Of a stretch of 44,861 nt of DNA, positions 35,079-43,090 are shown in pieces. The notes under the pieces were generated by a model, which searched no databases, was not told the origin of the DNA, and worked only from the letters and a program-made list of their open reading frames with translations. Each line of letters opens with the position of its first letter. Positions within the stretch are counted from its first letter, which is position 1. Made by a program: the position numbers and the translations under genes. The stretch is from NCBI GenBank assembly GCA_025463565.1, contig JAODAT010000084.1:1-44861 (forward strand), given 5' to 3'. Origin of the DNA: Microbacteriaceae bacterium (GTDB taxonomy: Bacteria; Actinomycetota; Actinomycetes; Actinomycetales; Microbacteriaceae).

Positions 35079-35975
35079 TCAGGTGACCAGCGCTGAGGCA
35101 CGGCGAGTGCCCCGCTGGCGCACCAGGTCGACGCTCAGCACCACCAGGGCCGCCCAGACCAGGGCGAAACCGATCCAGCGCACCGGAGGCATCGCCTCGT
35201 GCAGCAGGAAATACCCGACCAGGAACTGGATGACGGGAGTCAGATACTGCACGAACCCCATGGTGACCAGCGGCAGGCGCCTGGACGCCGCCGCGAACAG
35301 CAGCAGCGGGATCGCGGTAATCACGCCGACCGCCACCAGCAGTACGGTGTGCGCGGCACCAGCGGTGCCGATGGTGACTCCCACAGTGCCGCCGACCACC
35401 AGGAGCTGCACCACGGCGACCGGAAGCAGCCAGGTGGTCTCTATCGCCAGGCCGCTCAGGGCATCCACTCGCGGTCCGACCTGTTTCTTCAGCAGCCCGT
35501 ACAGCCCGAAGGAGAAGGCGAGTGACAGGGCGATCCACGGGAAGCCGCCGTAGCCGATCGCGATCACGAGCACCGCGATCGTGCTGATGCCGACAGCGAC
35601 CCACTGCAACGGCCGCAGACGTTCGCGTAGCAGCACCACGCCGAGCAGCACCGTGACAATCGGATTGATGAAGTAGCCGAGCGAGGTCTGGATCACCTGC
35701 CCCGACGTTGCGCCGTAGACGTAGACCTGCCAGTTGACGTAGATAAGTGCTGCGGCAACGCCGAGGGTCAGGAACAGGCGCGGCTGCCGCACGATGGCGA
35801 TGATGGCCGGCCAGGAGCGGGTGACCGTGATCAGCAGCGCGCAGAAGACCAGGGCGAAGACGATTCGCCACGCCACGATCTCGAACGCTCCGGCGGGTTG
35901 GAGCAGCAGGAAGTAGACCGGCAGGAATCCCCAGATGAGGAAAGCGGCGAGCGCGTACAGGATTCCAGACCTCAT
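35079..35975 (-). CDS. rarD: EamA-family transporter RarD
   Basis: The 298-residue protein has ten membrane helices and strong RarD marks: MRSGILYALAAFLIWGFLPV-like start, WRIVFALVFCALLI, NWQVYVYGATSGQVIQTSLGYFINPIVTVLLG, and FVQYLTPVIQFLVGYF. RarD is a drug/metabolite-superfamily exporter of uncertain substrate (chloramphenicol sensitivity in some bacteria). I take ATG 35975 because TACATT lies exactly 6 nt upstream and the length then equals the E. coli protein (296); the 11 extra upstream residues are not family-like. Confidence 0.93.
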   Translation of the reverse strand: MRSGILYALAAFLIWGFLPVYFLLLQPAGAFEIVAWRIVFALVFCALLITVTRSWPAIIAIVRQPRLFLTLGVAAALIYVNWQVYVYGATSGQVIQTSLGYFINPIVTVLLGVVLLRERLRPLQWVAVGISTIAVLVIAIGYGGFPWIALSLAFSFGLYGLLKKQVGPRVDALSGLAIETTWLLPVAVVQLLVVGGTVGVTIGTAGAAHTVLLVAVGVITAIPLLLFAAASRRLPLVTMGFVQYLTPVIQFLVGYFLLHEAMPPVRWIGFALVWAALVVLSVDLVRQRGTRRASALVT

Positions 35976-35981
35976 CTTCTG

Positions 35982-35987
35982 AATGTA
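35982..35987 (-). promoter_or_regulatory. Putative leaderless -10 box of rarD
   Basis: On the minus strand this reads TACATT, 6 nt before ATG at 35975. It lies between the groES terminator and rarD, so rarD is probably transcribed independently. Confidence 0.5.
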
Positions 35988-35999
35988 CGGCAACGAAAA

Positions 36000-36029
36000 G
36001 GGGCCCACCGGCGAACCGGTGAGCCCCCC
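36000..36029 (-). terminator. Rho-independent terminator of groES
   Basis: A 12-bp stem with one mismatch, tip CCGG-TTCG-CCGG on the minus strand, followed there by TTTTCGTT. It begins 30 nt past the groES stop and separates groES from rarD. Confidence 0.85.
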
Positions 36030-36058
36030 AGTCGAGAGCTGCTTGTCGAGAGCTGTTG

Positions 36059-36352
36059 CTAGCCGACGATCGCGAGCACGTCGCGTGCCGAGAGCACGAG
36101 CAGGTCTTCCCCGCCGTACTTCACCTCGGTTCCGCCGTACTTGGAGTAGAGCACCTTGTCGCCGACGGCGATGTCGAGGGGCACGCGGTTGCCGTTGTCG
36201 TCGATGCGACCCGGTCCGACGGCGATGACCTCGCCCTCCTGGGGCTTCTCCTTCGCGGTGTCAGGGATGACGAGACCGGAAGCAGTCGTCGTCTCCGCGT
36301 CGACCTGCTTGATGACGATGCGATCTTCGAGCGGCTTGATGGACACCGACAC
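36059..36352 (-). CDS. groES: Co-chaperonin GroES
   Basis: The 97-residue protein forms the heptameric lid of the GroEL chaperonin. It matches the family throughout: [13 protein letters not shown], the mobile loop [29 protein letters not shown] and [16 protein letters not shown]...[11 protein letters not shown] chose GTG 36352 (AAGAGG 7 nt upstream); GTG 36346 is an alternative. No groEL follows: the terminator comes directly after, so groES is monocistronic here and groEL must lie elsewhere. Two CIRCE operators upstream point to HrcA repression and heat induction. Confidence 0.96.
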   Translation of the reverse strand: MSVSIKPLEDRIVIKQVDAETTTASGLVIPDTAKEKPQEGEVIAVGPGRIDDNGNRVPLDIAVGDKVLYSKYGGTEVKYGGEDLLVLSARDVLAIVG

Positions 36353-36380
36353 GGTTGACCTCTTTCTAGAAAACATTGGG

Positions 36381-36407
36381 TTAGCACACTCACTGTGAGA
36401 GTGCCAG
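36381..36407. promoter_or_regulatory. CIRCE operator 1 (degenerate) upstream of groES
   Basis: TTAGCACAC-N9-GAGTGCCAG compared with the CIRCE consensus TTAGCACTC-N9-GAGTGCTAA: 8 of 9 and 7 of 9 matches, with the exact 9-nt spacer. It lies about 30 nt upstream of the groES start, where HrcA would block the promoter. Confidence 0.85.
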
Positions 36408-36424
36408 AACTACTGTACGGCGTG

Positions 36425-36455
36425 CGCTGGCACTCGTGCAAGGCGAGTGCCAGCG
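36425..36455. promoter_or_regulatory. CIRCE operator 2 (perfect palindrome) between groES and the methyltransferase
   Basis: CGCTGGCACTC (36425-36435), 9 nt, GAGTGCCAGCG (36445-36455): perfect 11-bp arms with the CIRCE core GCACTC-N9-GAGTGC. The centre is 46 bp from operator 1. It ends 2 nt before the TACCCT box of the divergent methyltransferase gene, so HrcA bound here should also affect that promoter. Confidence 0.8.
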
Positions 36456-36457
36456 AT

Positions 36458-36463
36458 TACCCT
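36458..36463 (+). promoter_or_regulatory. Putative leaderless -10 box of the methyltransferase gene
   Basis: TACCCT followed by 6 nt (ATGCAG) and ATG at 36470. The second of two nearby ATG codons has the right spacing, which decides the start. Confidence 0.5.
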
Positions 36464-36469
36464 ATGCAG

Positions 36470-37663
36470 ATGGAGTCCAGCGAGCTGATCGAGTTGCTCT
36501 CGCCCGAAGGCCTGCGACTGCTCGACTCGCTGCCGGCCTGGCGATCGACCGATGACGTGCTCAAGTCGGTCTCGTCGCTGCGGGCGGCTGGACACTCGCC
36601 GGGGCTGGTCGCAGCGGTGCTCAGCCAGTCGAAACTGCGCTCGCGGGCCGATCTCAAGTTCGGGCCGTTCGCCACGCGCATGCTCTTCACCGAGGCGGGG
36701 CTCGAGCAGGCGACCCGCCTGCGAGTGGCCGCCCTTCACGCCGGACGGTTCAAGTCGGCCGGGTTCACTCGGCTGGCGGACCTGGGCTGCGGTATCGGCG
36801 GGGACGCCATGGCGATGGCCGCAATCGACCTCGAGGTGACCGCGGTCGAGCGGGATGAAGTCACCGCGGCGATCGCTGCATACAACCTCGCCCCCTGGCC
36901 GACCGTGACGGTGCTGAACGAAGACGCCACGGCAACGAACCTCGAGGGCGTCGAGGCCGTGTACCTCGACCCCGCCCGCCGCACGGCCGGGCATGGGCAC
37001 ACCTCGCGACTCACCGATCCCGCGGACTTCTCGCCGTCCCTCGATTTCGCGTTCGAACTCGCCGAGCGACTGCCCACCGGAATCAAGCTCGGGCCGGGCA
37101 TCGACCGCGAACTCGTCCCCGATGGTATGGAGGCGCAGTGGGTGTCCGTCGACCGCGAGGTCGTCGAGCTGGGTGTGTGGTCGAGGGAGCTGTCACGGCA
37201 CGGCATCCGCAGGGCGGCACTGGTTCTCGGCGAGCACGGGGCGGCAGAGCTCACCGCCGGTGCGGACAGTGAGGATGCCGAGGTCGGCAGCCTCGGGGAG
37301 TTCCTGTTCGAGCCGGACGGCGCGGTCATCCGCGCCCGCCTGATCGGCGACCTCGCGCGAACGCTCGATGCCAGGATGCTGAGCTCCGGCATCGCCTATC
37401 TGACGGCCGACCTGCCGGCCGACACCCCGTTCGCGAGCTGCTTCCGCGTGATCACCTCGTTGCCCTTCGACGAGAAGGCGATCAAGCGCGAACTGGTGGT
37501 ACGCGAGATCGGCACGCTGGAGATCAAGAAGCGGGGTGTGGATGTCGACCCGGCTCAGCTGAGAAAGAAGCTGTCCCCGAAGGGCGGCGGCAGCGCCACC
37601 CTCTTCGTCACCCGCGTCGCGGGGAAGCACACGGCCCTGCTGGCCGAGCGGGTGCTTTTTTAG
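36470..37663 (+). CDS. Class I SAM-dependent methyltransferase with a THUMP-like C-terminal domain
   Basis: The 397-residue protein has a helical N-terminal region (about 1-95), a Rossmann methyltransferase core with motif I DLGCGIGGD (104-112), acidic ERDE at 127-130 and the DPARR motif at 167-171, which in place of DPPY-type motifs suggests an RNA or small-molecule substrate. The C-terminal part (VREIGTLEIKKRGVDVDPAQLR...GGGSATLFVTRVAGKH) is the THUMP-like domain found in actinobacterial and firmicute homologues. The substrate is not established. Divergent from groES with a shared CIRCE region; its stop abuts the stop of the next minus-strand gene. Confidence 0.88.
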   Translation: MESSELIELLSPEGLRLLDSLPAWRSTDDVLKSVSSLRAAGHSPGLVAAVLSQSKLRSRADLKFGPFATRMLFTEAGLEQATRLRVAALHAGRFKSAGFTRLADLGCGIGGDAMAMAAIDLEVTAVERDEVTAAIAAYNLAPWPTVTVLNEDATATNLEGVEAVYLDPARRTAGHGHTSRLTDPADFSPSLDFAFELAERLPTGIKLGPGIDRELVPDGMEAQWVSVDREVVELGVWSRELSRHGIRRAALVLGEHGAAELTAGADSEDAEVGSLGEFLFEPDGAVIRARLIGDLARTLDARMLSSGIAYLTADLPADTPFASCFRVITSLPFDEKAIKRELVVREIGTLEIKKRGVDVDPAQLRKKLSPKGGGSATLFVTRVAGKHTALLAERVLF

Positions 37664-38164
37664 CTAGCTGTTCGAGTACGAGTTGATGCCGGTACCACCG
37701 TTTGCGCCGTCGACGATCGCCAGAATGATGACGACCACCCAGAAGATGCCCCAGAGCAACGAGATGCCGACGCCGACGTAGCCGGTGATGAGACCTGGCA
37801 GCCACAGCGAACGGGCGTATTTCTGGCGACGCTGCGCGATGTGGCCGGTGATGACGGCCGCGATCGCCGGCAGGAAGCCGAAGCTGAACAGCGAGAACAC
37901 CACGCCGCCGATGCCGCAGATGAGCGAGGCGAGGCTGAGGCCGCGTGGCGGCTGGGGCGCGTAGGGCTGGGCCGCATACGCGGGCGGCGGTGAATATGCC
38001 GGAGGGGCGGGAGGATACGACGGGGTGGCGGGTGCATACCCCTGGGCCGGCGGTGCGGGCGCGGCAGGCGGAACGACCGGCGCTGCTTCAACGGGCGGCA
38101 CGACGGGCGCCGATTGCTCGGGCGTCGGGATGGGGATTGGCGGAATGTCCTCGGCTTTGGCCAT
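37664..38164 (-). CDS. DUF4190-like membrane protein with a long proline-rich N-terminus
   Basis: The 166-residue protein starts with about 75 residues rich in Pro, Ala and Tyr (repeats such as PPAYSPPPAYAAQPYAP), then two membrane segments near 78-100 and 122-150 around a short basic turn HIAQRRQKYARS, the DUF4190 pattern, and ends GINSYSNS. TAGCGT lies 6 nt before ATG 38164, so it may have a leaderless promoter. The first of three related neighbours; function unknown. Confidence 0.82.
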   Translation of the reverse strand: MAKAEDIPPIPIPTPEQSAPVVPPVEAAPVVPPAAPAPPAQGYAPATPSYPPAPPAYSPPPAYAAQPYAPQPPRGLSLASLICGIGGVVFSLFSFGFLPAIAAVITGHIAQRRQKYARSLWLPGLITGYVGVGISLLWGIFWVVVIILAIVDGANGGTGINSYSNS

Positions 38165-38170
38165 GGCCCA

Positions 38171-38176
38171 ACGCTA
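38171..38176 (-). promoter_or_regulatory. Putative leaderless -10 box of the 38164 gene
   Basis: On the minus strand this reads TAGCGT, 6 nt before ATG at 38164. Confidence 0.4.
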
Positions 38177-38189
38177 CCGGGAACGACGA

Positions 38190-38224
38190 AGGGCCCGCGC
38201 CCCCCTGTGGAGACTGCGGGCCCT
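38190..38224 (-). terminator. Hairpin after the middle DUF4190 gene
   Basis: AGGGCCCGC and GCGGGCCCT form a perfect 9-bp stem around a 17-nt loop, 11 nt past the stop of the minus-strand gene. No clear U-tract. Confidence 0.5.
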
Positions 38225-38234
38225 CCGGTTCGGG

Positions 38235-38573
38235 CTAGTAGTTGTAGATCGACGAATTCAGCGATGCCGCGAAGATGATCGGCAGGATGATGAGGAGGAA
38301 GAAGAACAGGATTCCCAACACCGCACCGACGAATCCGGTGATGATGCCAACGGTCGCCATCCACTTCGGGGCGCCCGGTTCACGCTTGCGCCCCATGAAG
38401 CCGAGAACGATGCCGGCGACCGCGACAAGGAAGCCGAACACCGGCACGGCCGAGAGCAGTACACCCGCGATGCCGGCGATGAACGAAATGAGGCTGAGGA
38501 TCTGCTTCGGACCCGCGGCGACGGGTGCCGCAGCGGGAGTCGGTGCGACCGGTGGCGGTGTTTGGTCTGTCAT
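38235..38573 (-). CDS. DUF4190-like small membrane protein
   Basis: The 112-residue protein has a short Pro/Ala-rich N-terminus (about 1-22), two to three hydrophobic segments with the GxxxGxxxGRKREPGAPKW turn, and the tail NSSIYNY. GGAGAA precedes the ATG. It is a paralogue of both neighbours. The upstream gene ends 22 nt before it, so the two are probably co-transcribed. Confidence 0.82.
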   Translation of the reverse strand: MTDQTPPPVAPTPAAAPVAAGPKQILSLISFIAGIAGVLLSAVPVFGFLVAVAGIVLGFMGRKREPGAPKWMATVGIITGFVGAVLGILFFFLLIILPIIFAASLNSSIYNY

Positions 38574-38595
38574 GGTTTGTTCTCCGGCTTCTCGG

Positions 38596-38895
38596 TCAGT
38601 AGCTGTAGGTGCTCAACGATGCGGCGGTCGCGAACAGGATGACGTTCGCGATGATGATGATGATGTACAGCAGCGTGAACACGATGCCGAGAATCAGTCC
38701 GGCCATGGCCAGCCCGCGTCCGCCTTCACCGGTGCGCTTGATCTGGCCGAGCGCGATCGGGCCGACGATGATGCCGCCGATCGGCACAACGATGCCCAGA
38801 ATGAGCGCGACGATCGCGAGCGTGTTGGTCTTCGGACCGACCGGCGCGGGGCTGGATGCCGGGGTCGGGGCAACGGGAGGGGGAGTGGTGGTCAT
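38596..38895 (-). CDS. DUF4190-like small membrane protein
   Basis: The 99-residue protein has a Pro-rich N-terminus (MTTTPPPVAPTPASSP), the DUF4190 core AIVALILGIVVPIGGIIVGPIALGQIKRTGEGGRGLAMAGLILG and the tail LSTYSY. GGAG precedes the ATG at 38895. The N-terminal sequence PPPVAPTPA is shared with the next gene downstream, which supports recent duplication. The 109-nt gap to tsaD contains its promoter region; nothing specific is recognised there. Confidence 0.83.
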   Translation of the reverse strand: MTTTPPPVAPTPASSPAPVGPKTNTLAIVALILGIVVPIGGIIVGPIALGQIKRTGEGGRGLAMAGLILGIVFTLLYIIIIIANVILFATAASLSTYSY

Positions 38896-39004
38896 CTGGG
38901 TCGGACTCCTTTAGCGATGTGGGCTGATACACGTCAGCGCTGCCCATAGTGGCACCGCCCTACTTTGGGTGTCAATGAGGGTTCCCGCGCATCTTATTAA
39001 CGGA

Positions 39005-40048
39005 TCAAGCTTGAATTAAAGTGACAGGGAGCGTGGAATCCGCTGCGAAGTCCAGCATGGATGGCGGATGACCCGCCATCACCAGCTGCGCGCCGAGCGC
39101 CGCGATCATCGCGCCGTTGTCGGTGCAGAGCGACAGCGGCGGCACTCGGAGCTCGACTCCGGCGGCCGCGCAGCGTTCCGCCGCGAGCTCGCGCACCCGT
39201 GCGTTCGCCACAACGCCTCCACCGAGGAGCAGCCGGGGCACGCCGAAATCGGCGCAGGCGGCGAGGGCCTTCGTGAGCAGCACGTCGGCGACGGCTTCGC
39301 GAAAACTGGCGGCGACATCTGGGATCGGAATGGAGCCGCCCTGGTCGGTGCGCTGCTCCGTGAAGCGCGCGACGGCTGTCTTCAGCCCGGAGAAGGAGAA
39401 GTCGTAGCGATGCTTCTCGAGGTCTTTGGGCTGGCTGAGACCGCGCGGGAAGCGGATGGCTTTCGGGTCGCCGCCGATCGCGGCCCGGTCGATCTCCGGT
39501 CCGCCCGGATACGGGAGCCCGAGCAGTCGAGCCACTTTGTCGAAGGCCTCGCCGGCTGCGTCGTCGATGGTCTCGCCGAGCAGTTCGACATCCGATACCA
39601 GGTCGCGCACCAGCAGCAGCGAGGTGTGCCCGCCGGAGACCAGCAGGGCGACAGTCGGGTAGTCGAGGTGCGAATCGCTGAGGATGTCGGCGCCGACGTG
39701 TCCGACGAGGTGGTTCACGGCGTAGAGGGGCGTATCGAGCGCGATCGACAGCGCCTTCGCAGCACCCACGCCCACCATCAGCGCGCCGGCGAGACCCGGG
39801 CCGCTGGTGACCGCGATCGCGTCCAGCTGCTGCAGGGTGACTCCGGCCTCGGCGAGGGCCGCGGTAATCGTCGGCGTCATCGCTTCGAGGTGCGCGCGCG
39901 CCGCGATCTCCGGAACAACGCCGCCGTAACGCGCGTGCTCCTCCATCGAGGAGGCGATCACGTTGGCGAGCAGGGTGGTGCCACGTACGATCCCCACGCC
40001 GGTCTCGTCGCAGCTGGTCTCGATGCCCAGCACCAGCGGCTCAGTCAT
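39005..40048 (-). CDS. tsaD: tRNA N6-threonylcarbamoyladenosine synthase subunit TsaD
   Basis: TsaD transfers the threonylcarbamoyl group to A37 of tRNAs that read ANN codons. The 347-residue protein has the ASKHA fold with [10 protein letters not shown], the metal-binding HLVGH (H113, H117), [18 protein letters not shown] and [10 protein letters not shown]. It is the last gene of the overlapping operon and overlaps rimI by 8 nt. Works with TsaB and TsaE encoded in the same operon. Confidence 0.98.
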   Translation of the reverse strand: MTEPLVLGIETSCDETGVGIVRGTTLLANVIASSMEEHARYGGVVPEIAARAHLEAMTPTITAALAEAGVTLQQLDAIAVTSGPGLAGALMVGVGAAKALSIALDTPLYAVNHLVGHVGADILSDSHLDYPTVALLVSGGHTSLLLVRDLVSDVELLGETIDDAAGEAFDKVARLLGLPYPGGPEIDRAAIGGDPKAIRFPRGLSQPKDLEKHRYDFSFSGLKTAVARFTEQRTDQGGSIPIPDVAASFREAVADVLLTKALAACADFGVPRLLLGGGVVANARVRELAAERCAAAGVELRVPPLSLCTDNGAMIAALGAQLVMAGHPPSMLDFAADSTLPVTLIQA

Positions 40049-40529
40049 GTGCGGGCCTCATAACGGTCGCGGGCACCACGAGCCGCATCACGTTCGCGTC
40101 GACGTCGTCGGGCTGGTAGTAACCCTTGCGCACCGAGATCTGCTCGAAGCCGAGGGTCTCGTAGAGGTGCTGGGCGCCCGGGTTGTCCGCCCGTACCTCC
40201 AGAAAGATCCTGCGCGCGCCGCGCTTGCGCGCCTCGCCGATGAGCGCGTTCATCAGCGCGCGGCCGAGCCCGCCGCCGCGGGCGGTCTCCGCGACGGCGA
40301 TGGTCTGGATGTCGCCTTCACCGGCGCCGCGCGGACAGAACAGCCCGGCATACCCGTCGATCGTTCCCGGGAATCCCACCCGCTCGGCCACGAGATACCA
40401 GCACTGCGGGTTTCTCAGCTCACTGAGCATCGCGTGCTCCGTCCACCCGTCGGTGACGAAGATGGTGGTTTCGAGGTGCATGATCGGGTCCAGGTCCTGT
40501 GTCGTCGCCGCGCGCAGCTGCCAGGTCAT
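40041..40529 (-). CDS. rimI: Ribosomal-protein-alanine N-acetyltransferase family (GNAT)
   Basis: The 162-residue protein has the GNAT fold: acetyl-CoA loop [13 protein letters not shown] near 85-97 and [28 protein letters not shown], the RimI-type C-terminal motif. RimI acetylates the N-terminal Ala of ribosomal protein S18 in E. coli; other targets are possible. It overlaps tsaB by ATGA and tsaD by 8 nt, the common tsaB-rimI-tsaD order of actinobacteria. Confidence 0.93.
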   Translation of the reverse strand: MTWQLRAATTQDLDPIMHLETTIFVTDGWTEHAMLSELRNPQCWYLVAERVGFPGTIDGYAGLFCPRGAGEGDIQTIAVAETARGGGLGRALMNALIGEARKRGARRIFLEVRADNPGAQHLYETLGFEQISVRKGYYQPDDVDANVMRLVVPATVMRPAHD

Positions 40530-41161
40530 CCGGTCACCCGCTTCGGCGCCCCGGGAATCGTCACGTCGGGTGAGCGCAGGTAGAGCGGTTCTTTGCCGGC
40601 GAACGGCCGGCCGTGCTCGAATAGCCCCTCGGCGAGCATTCCGCTGGCCCCCGCCGACGCCTCGGCGGCGTCGAAACGGCTGAAACCCGCATAGCCGGTT
40701 ACTGCGCTGCCAAGGTCGGCGGGAACCACGAGACCCGGTCCCTGGGTGCGTCTCGGCAGGCCGAACTCGTCTGCCCCGTCATAGGCGCTCCAATAGACCT
40801 CGCGGCGCCGGGCGTCCGTGACGACCAGCAGCGGACCGGTCGCGCCCGCTGCGTAGTGCTGCCAGGCGATGCCGTCGTGATTCACCACCCGCACTACCGG
40901 CTTGCCCGCACCGAGCGCGAAGGCGTTCGCCGCGGCGATCCCCACCCGCAGCCCGGTGAACGGCCCTGGGCCCATCCCGGCAACCACTCCCGACAGCTCG
41001 GCGATCGGCACACCCGACCGGTCGAGGCAGAGTCGAATGAGCTCGCCCACCACCTCAGCGTGTCGGCGGGTGTCGCTCTCCCCCGCCTCGGCGATGATGC
41101 CGCGATCGCGGTCGACGACGGCGACACTCGTGCCCGCCGAGGTATCGATCGAGAGGAGCAT
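40526..41161 (-). CDS. tsaB: t6A biosynthesis protein TsaB
   Basis: TsaB is a TsaD-like scaffold, inactive by itself, that dimerises with TsaD. The 211 residues start LLSIDTSAGTSVAVVD and include RHAEVVGELIRLCL and GMGPGPFTGLRVGIAAANAFA, the family signature. The start overlaps the tsaE stop by one base (TGATG). Confidence 0.95.
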   Translation of the reverse strand: MLLSIDTSAGTSVAVVDRDRGIIAEAGESDTRRHAEVVGELIRLCLDRSGVPIAELSGVVAGMGPGPFTGLRVGIAAANAFALGAGKPVVRVVNHDGIAWQHYAAGATGPLLVVTDARRREVYWSAYDGADEFGLPRRTQGPGLVVPADLGSAVTGYAGFSRFDAAEASAGASGMLAEGLFEHGRPFAGKEPLYLRSPDVTIPGAPKRVTG

Positions 41162-41619
41162 CAGACCAGCCTAAGGTCGCGCCAGCGGTCGCCATGGGCA
41201 ACGACCTCGACGGTGCGCGGCTGGGCGTCGTCGTCGCCGCCCGCCCCGCGGGAGATATTCAGTTCCAGCCAGTCGTCGGTGAGGCCTTCGAGCATGCCGG
41301 CCGCCCACTCGACGACGACGATCGATCCCGCGTAGTCGAGATCGAGGTCGTCGAGCTCGGCCGGCCCGCCGAGCCGGTACGCGTCGACGTGGAGCAGAGG
41401 AGCCCCGCCGTCCGTTCGAGGATGCGTTCGTGCGAGCACGAAGGTGGGGCTGGTGACCGCGCCACGCACCCCCAGCGCCGCGCCCAGCCCGCGCGTGAAC
41501 GTGGTCTTGCCCGCGCCCAGTTCGCCGTTCAGGGCAACCAGGTCCCCGGCGCGGAGCTGAGGGGCCAGCCGGGCGCCGAGCTCCGACATCTGCTCCGGGG
41601 TGGCGATCGTCAGGATCAC
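41161..41619 (-). CDS. tsaE: t6A biosynthesis ATPase TsaE
   Basis: TsaE is the small ATPase that resets the TsaBD complex. The 152-residue protein has Walker A GELGAGKTT (32-40), the TSPTFVLARTH switch region and HVDAYRLGG, followed by VVEWAAGMLE. It is close to the usual length. ATGA overlap with alr. Confidence 0.95.
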   Translation of the reverse strand: MILTIATPEQMSELGARLAPQLRAGDLVALNGELGAGKTTFTRGLGAALGVRGAVTSPTFVLARTHPRTDGGAPLLHVDAYRLGGPAELDDLDLDYAGSIVVVEWAAGMLEGLTDDWLELNISRGAGGDDDAQPRTVEVVAHGDRWRDLRLV

Positions 41620-42722
41620 GAGTGGTAGGTGCGCTCGATGCGACCGCCGAGCCTGGTGACGATCTCGTAATTGATTGTGTCGGCCGCGCGGGCCCAGTCG
41701 TCGGCACTCGGCACGCCGGTGGCGGGGTCGCCGAACAGCACGGCACGATCGCCTACGGCCACTGCGGCATCGCCGACATCCACGACCACCTGGTCCATCG
41801 CGACGCGACCGGCGACCGGATACGTCACACCGTTGATCGAGATCGGTCCGCGCCCGGACGCGTGACGCGGAACGCCGTCGCCGTAGCCGAGCGGCACGAG
41901 CGCCAGCGTCGTCTTTCGCTCGGTGCGATAGTCGTGCGCGTATGACACCCCGAGTCCCGCGGGCACCCGCTTCACGGAGGCGACGGCCGCGCTCAGTTCC
42001 AGCGCCGGACGCAGGCCGAGCTCCGCCGAGGTCTGGTCATCGAACGGGGACAGCCCGTACACGCCGATGCCGAGGCGCACGAGATCGAAACGCGCGACGG
42101 GCACCCGGAGCGCGCCCGCGGTCGCGGCGAGGTGCAGCAGGTGGGGATCGAGGCCGCCGGCCCGAGCCGCTTCGACGGCGCGCTCGAAGGCGGCGACCTG
42201 GTCGGCATCCGCCGCCTCCCCCGCGTTCGCAAGGTGGCTCCAGATGCCGGAGATGCGGATGCGGCCCGCTCTCTCGTGGGCGGCCGCGGCAGCGACCAGG
42301 GCAGCCCAGTCGCCCTCGGCGGCCCCGTTGCGCCCGAGCCCGGTGTCGATCTTCAGCTGCACGTCGGCGACCCCGGTTGCCGCGGCCACGCGATCCAGCT
42401 GCTCGAGGTAGCTGACTCCGAGGCTGATCTCCGCCTCGACGGCCGCATCGAAAGCGGCGTTCGGATCATGCAGCCAGGCGAGCACGGGCGTGCGGATGCC
42501 GGCGGTGCGCAGTTCGAGCGCCTCCTCGATGGAGACGACGCCAAGCCAGTCGACGCCCGACTCCTCGGCCGTGCGAGCAACCGGTACGGCGCCGTGGCCG
42601 TAGCCGCGGGCCTTGACCACGACCATTTTCAGGCCGGGGCCCGTCGCCGTGCTGAGGGTGGCGATGTTGTGCGCGATCGCACCAAGATCGACGCGCGCCT
42701 CGCGGAACGGGCGGGCGGGCAT
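41616..42722 (-). CDS. alr: Alanine racemase
   Basis: The PLP enzyme interconverts L- and D-alanine for peptidoglycan. The 368 residues include the Lys37 PLP motif VVKARGYGHGAVPVA, HLLHLAATAGAL, RLGIGVYGLSP and SYAHDY with Tyr261 as candidate second catalytic base. In the usual VKADGYGHG motif, Asp is replaced by Arg here; I read this as normal variation. The start overlaps the acpS stop by one base. Confidence 0.97.
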   Translation of the reverse strand: MPARPFREARVDLGAIAHNIATLSTATGPGLKMVVVKARGYGHGAVPVARTAEESGVDWLGVVSIEEALELRTAGIRTPVLAWLHDPNAAFDAAVEAEISLGVSYLEQLDRVAAATGVADVQLKIDTGLGRNGAAEGDWAALVAAAAAHERAGRIRISGIWSHLANAGEAADADQVAAFERAVEAARAGGLDPHLLHLAATAGALRVPVARFDLVRLGIGVYGLSPFDDQTSAELGLRPALELSAAVASVKRVPAGLGVSYAHDYRTERKTTLALVPLGYGDGVPRHASGRGPISINGVTYPVAGRVAMDQVVVDVGDAAVAVGDRAVLFGDPATGVPSADDWARAADTINYEIVTRLGGRIERTYHS

Positions 42723-43090
42723 CAGTCGCCCTCGGCGACCACGTAGGCGATCGCCACGCCGGCGTCGTGGCTCATCGAGAGGTGGATGCGTGTGATGCCC
42801 CGGCCGGCGACGATCGCGGCGAGCGCGCTGTAGACCTCGATGGTCGGGTTGCGCAGGTGATCGGACACCACGGCCATGTCGTGCCAGCGCACGCCCTCCG
42901 AGTCGCCGAGGGCTTTGATCAGCGCTTCCTTGGCCGCGAACCTGGCCGCCATCGACGGAATCGGGCGCGGCTTGCCATCGATCGTCTGTTCGCTCTCAGC
43001 GAACAGACGGGTCATCACCCCGGGCGTCCGGGCGACGGACTCCTCGAAGCGCTTCAGATCGACGACGTCGACCCCGATGCCAATGATCAT
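42722..43090 (-). CDS. acpS: Holo-acyl-carrier-protein synthase
   Basis: AcpS transfers phosphopantetheine from CoA to acyl carrier protein. The 122 residues show IGVDVVDLKRFE with Asp8, RFAAKEALIKAL with Glu55 and the C-terminal HLSMSHDAGVAIAYVV, all family marks. The ATG overlaps the glmS stop (ATGA). Confidence 0.97.
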   Translation of the reverse strand: MIIGIGVDVVDLKRFEESVARTPGVMTRLFAESEQTIDGKPRPIPSMAARFAAKEALIKALGDSEGVRWHDMAVVSDHLRNPTIEVYSALAAIVAGRGITRIHLSMSHDAGVAIAYVVAEGD

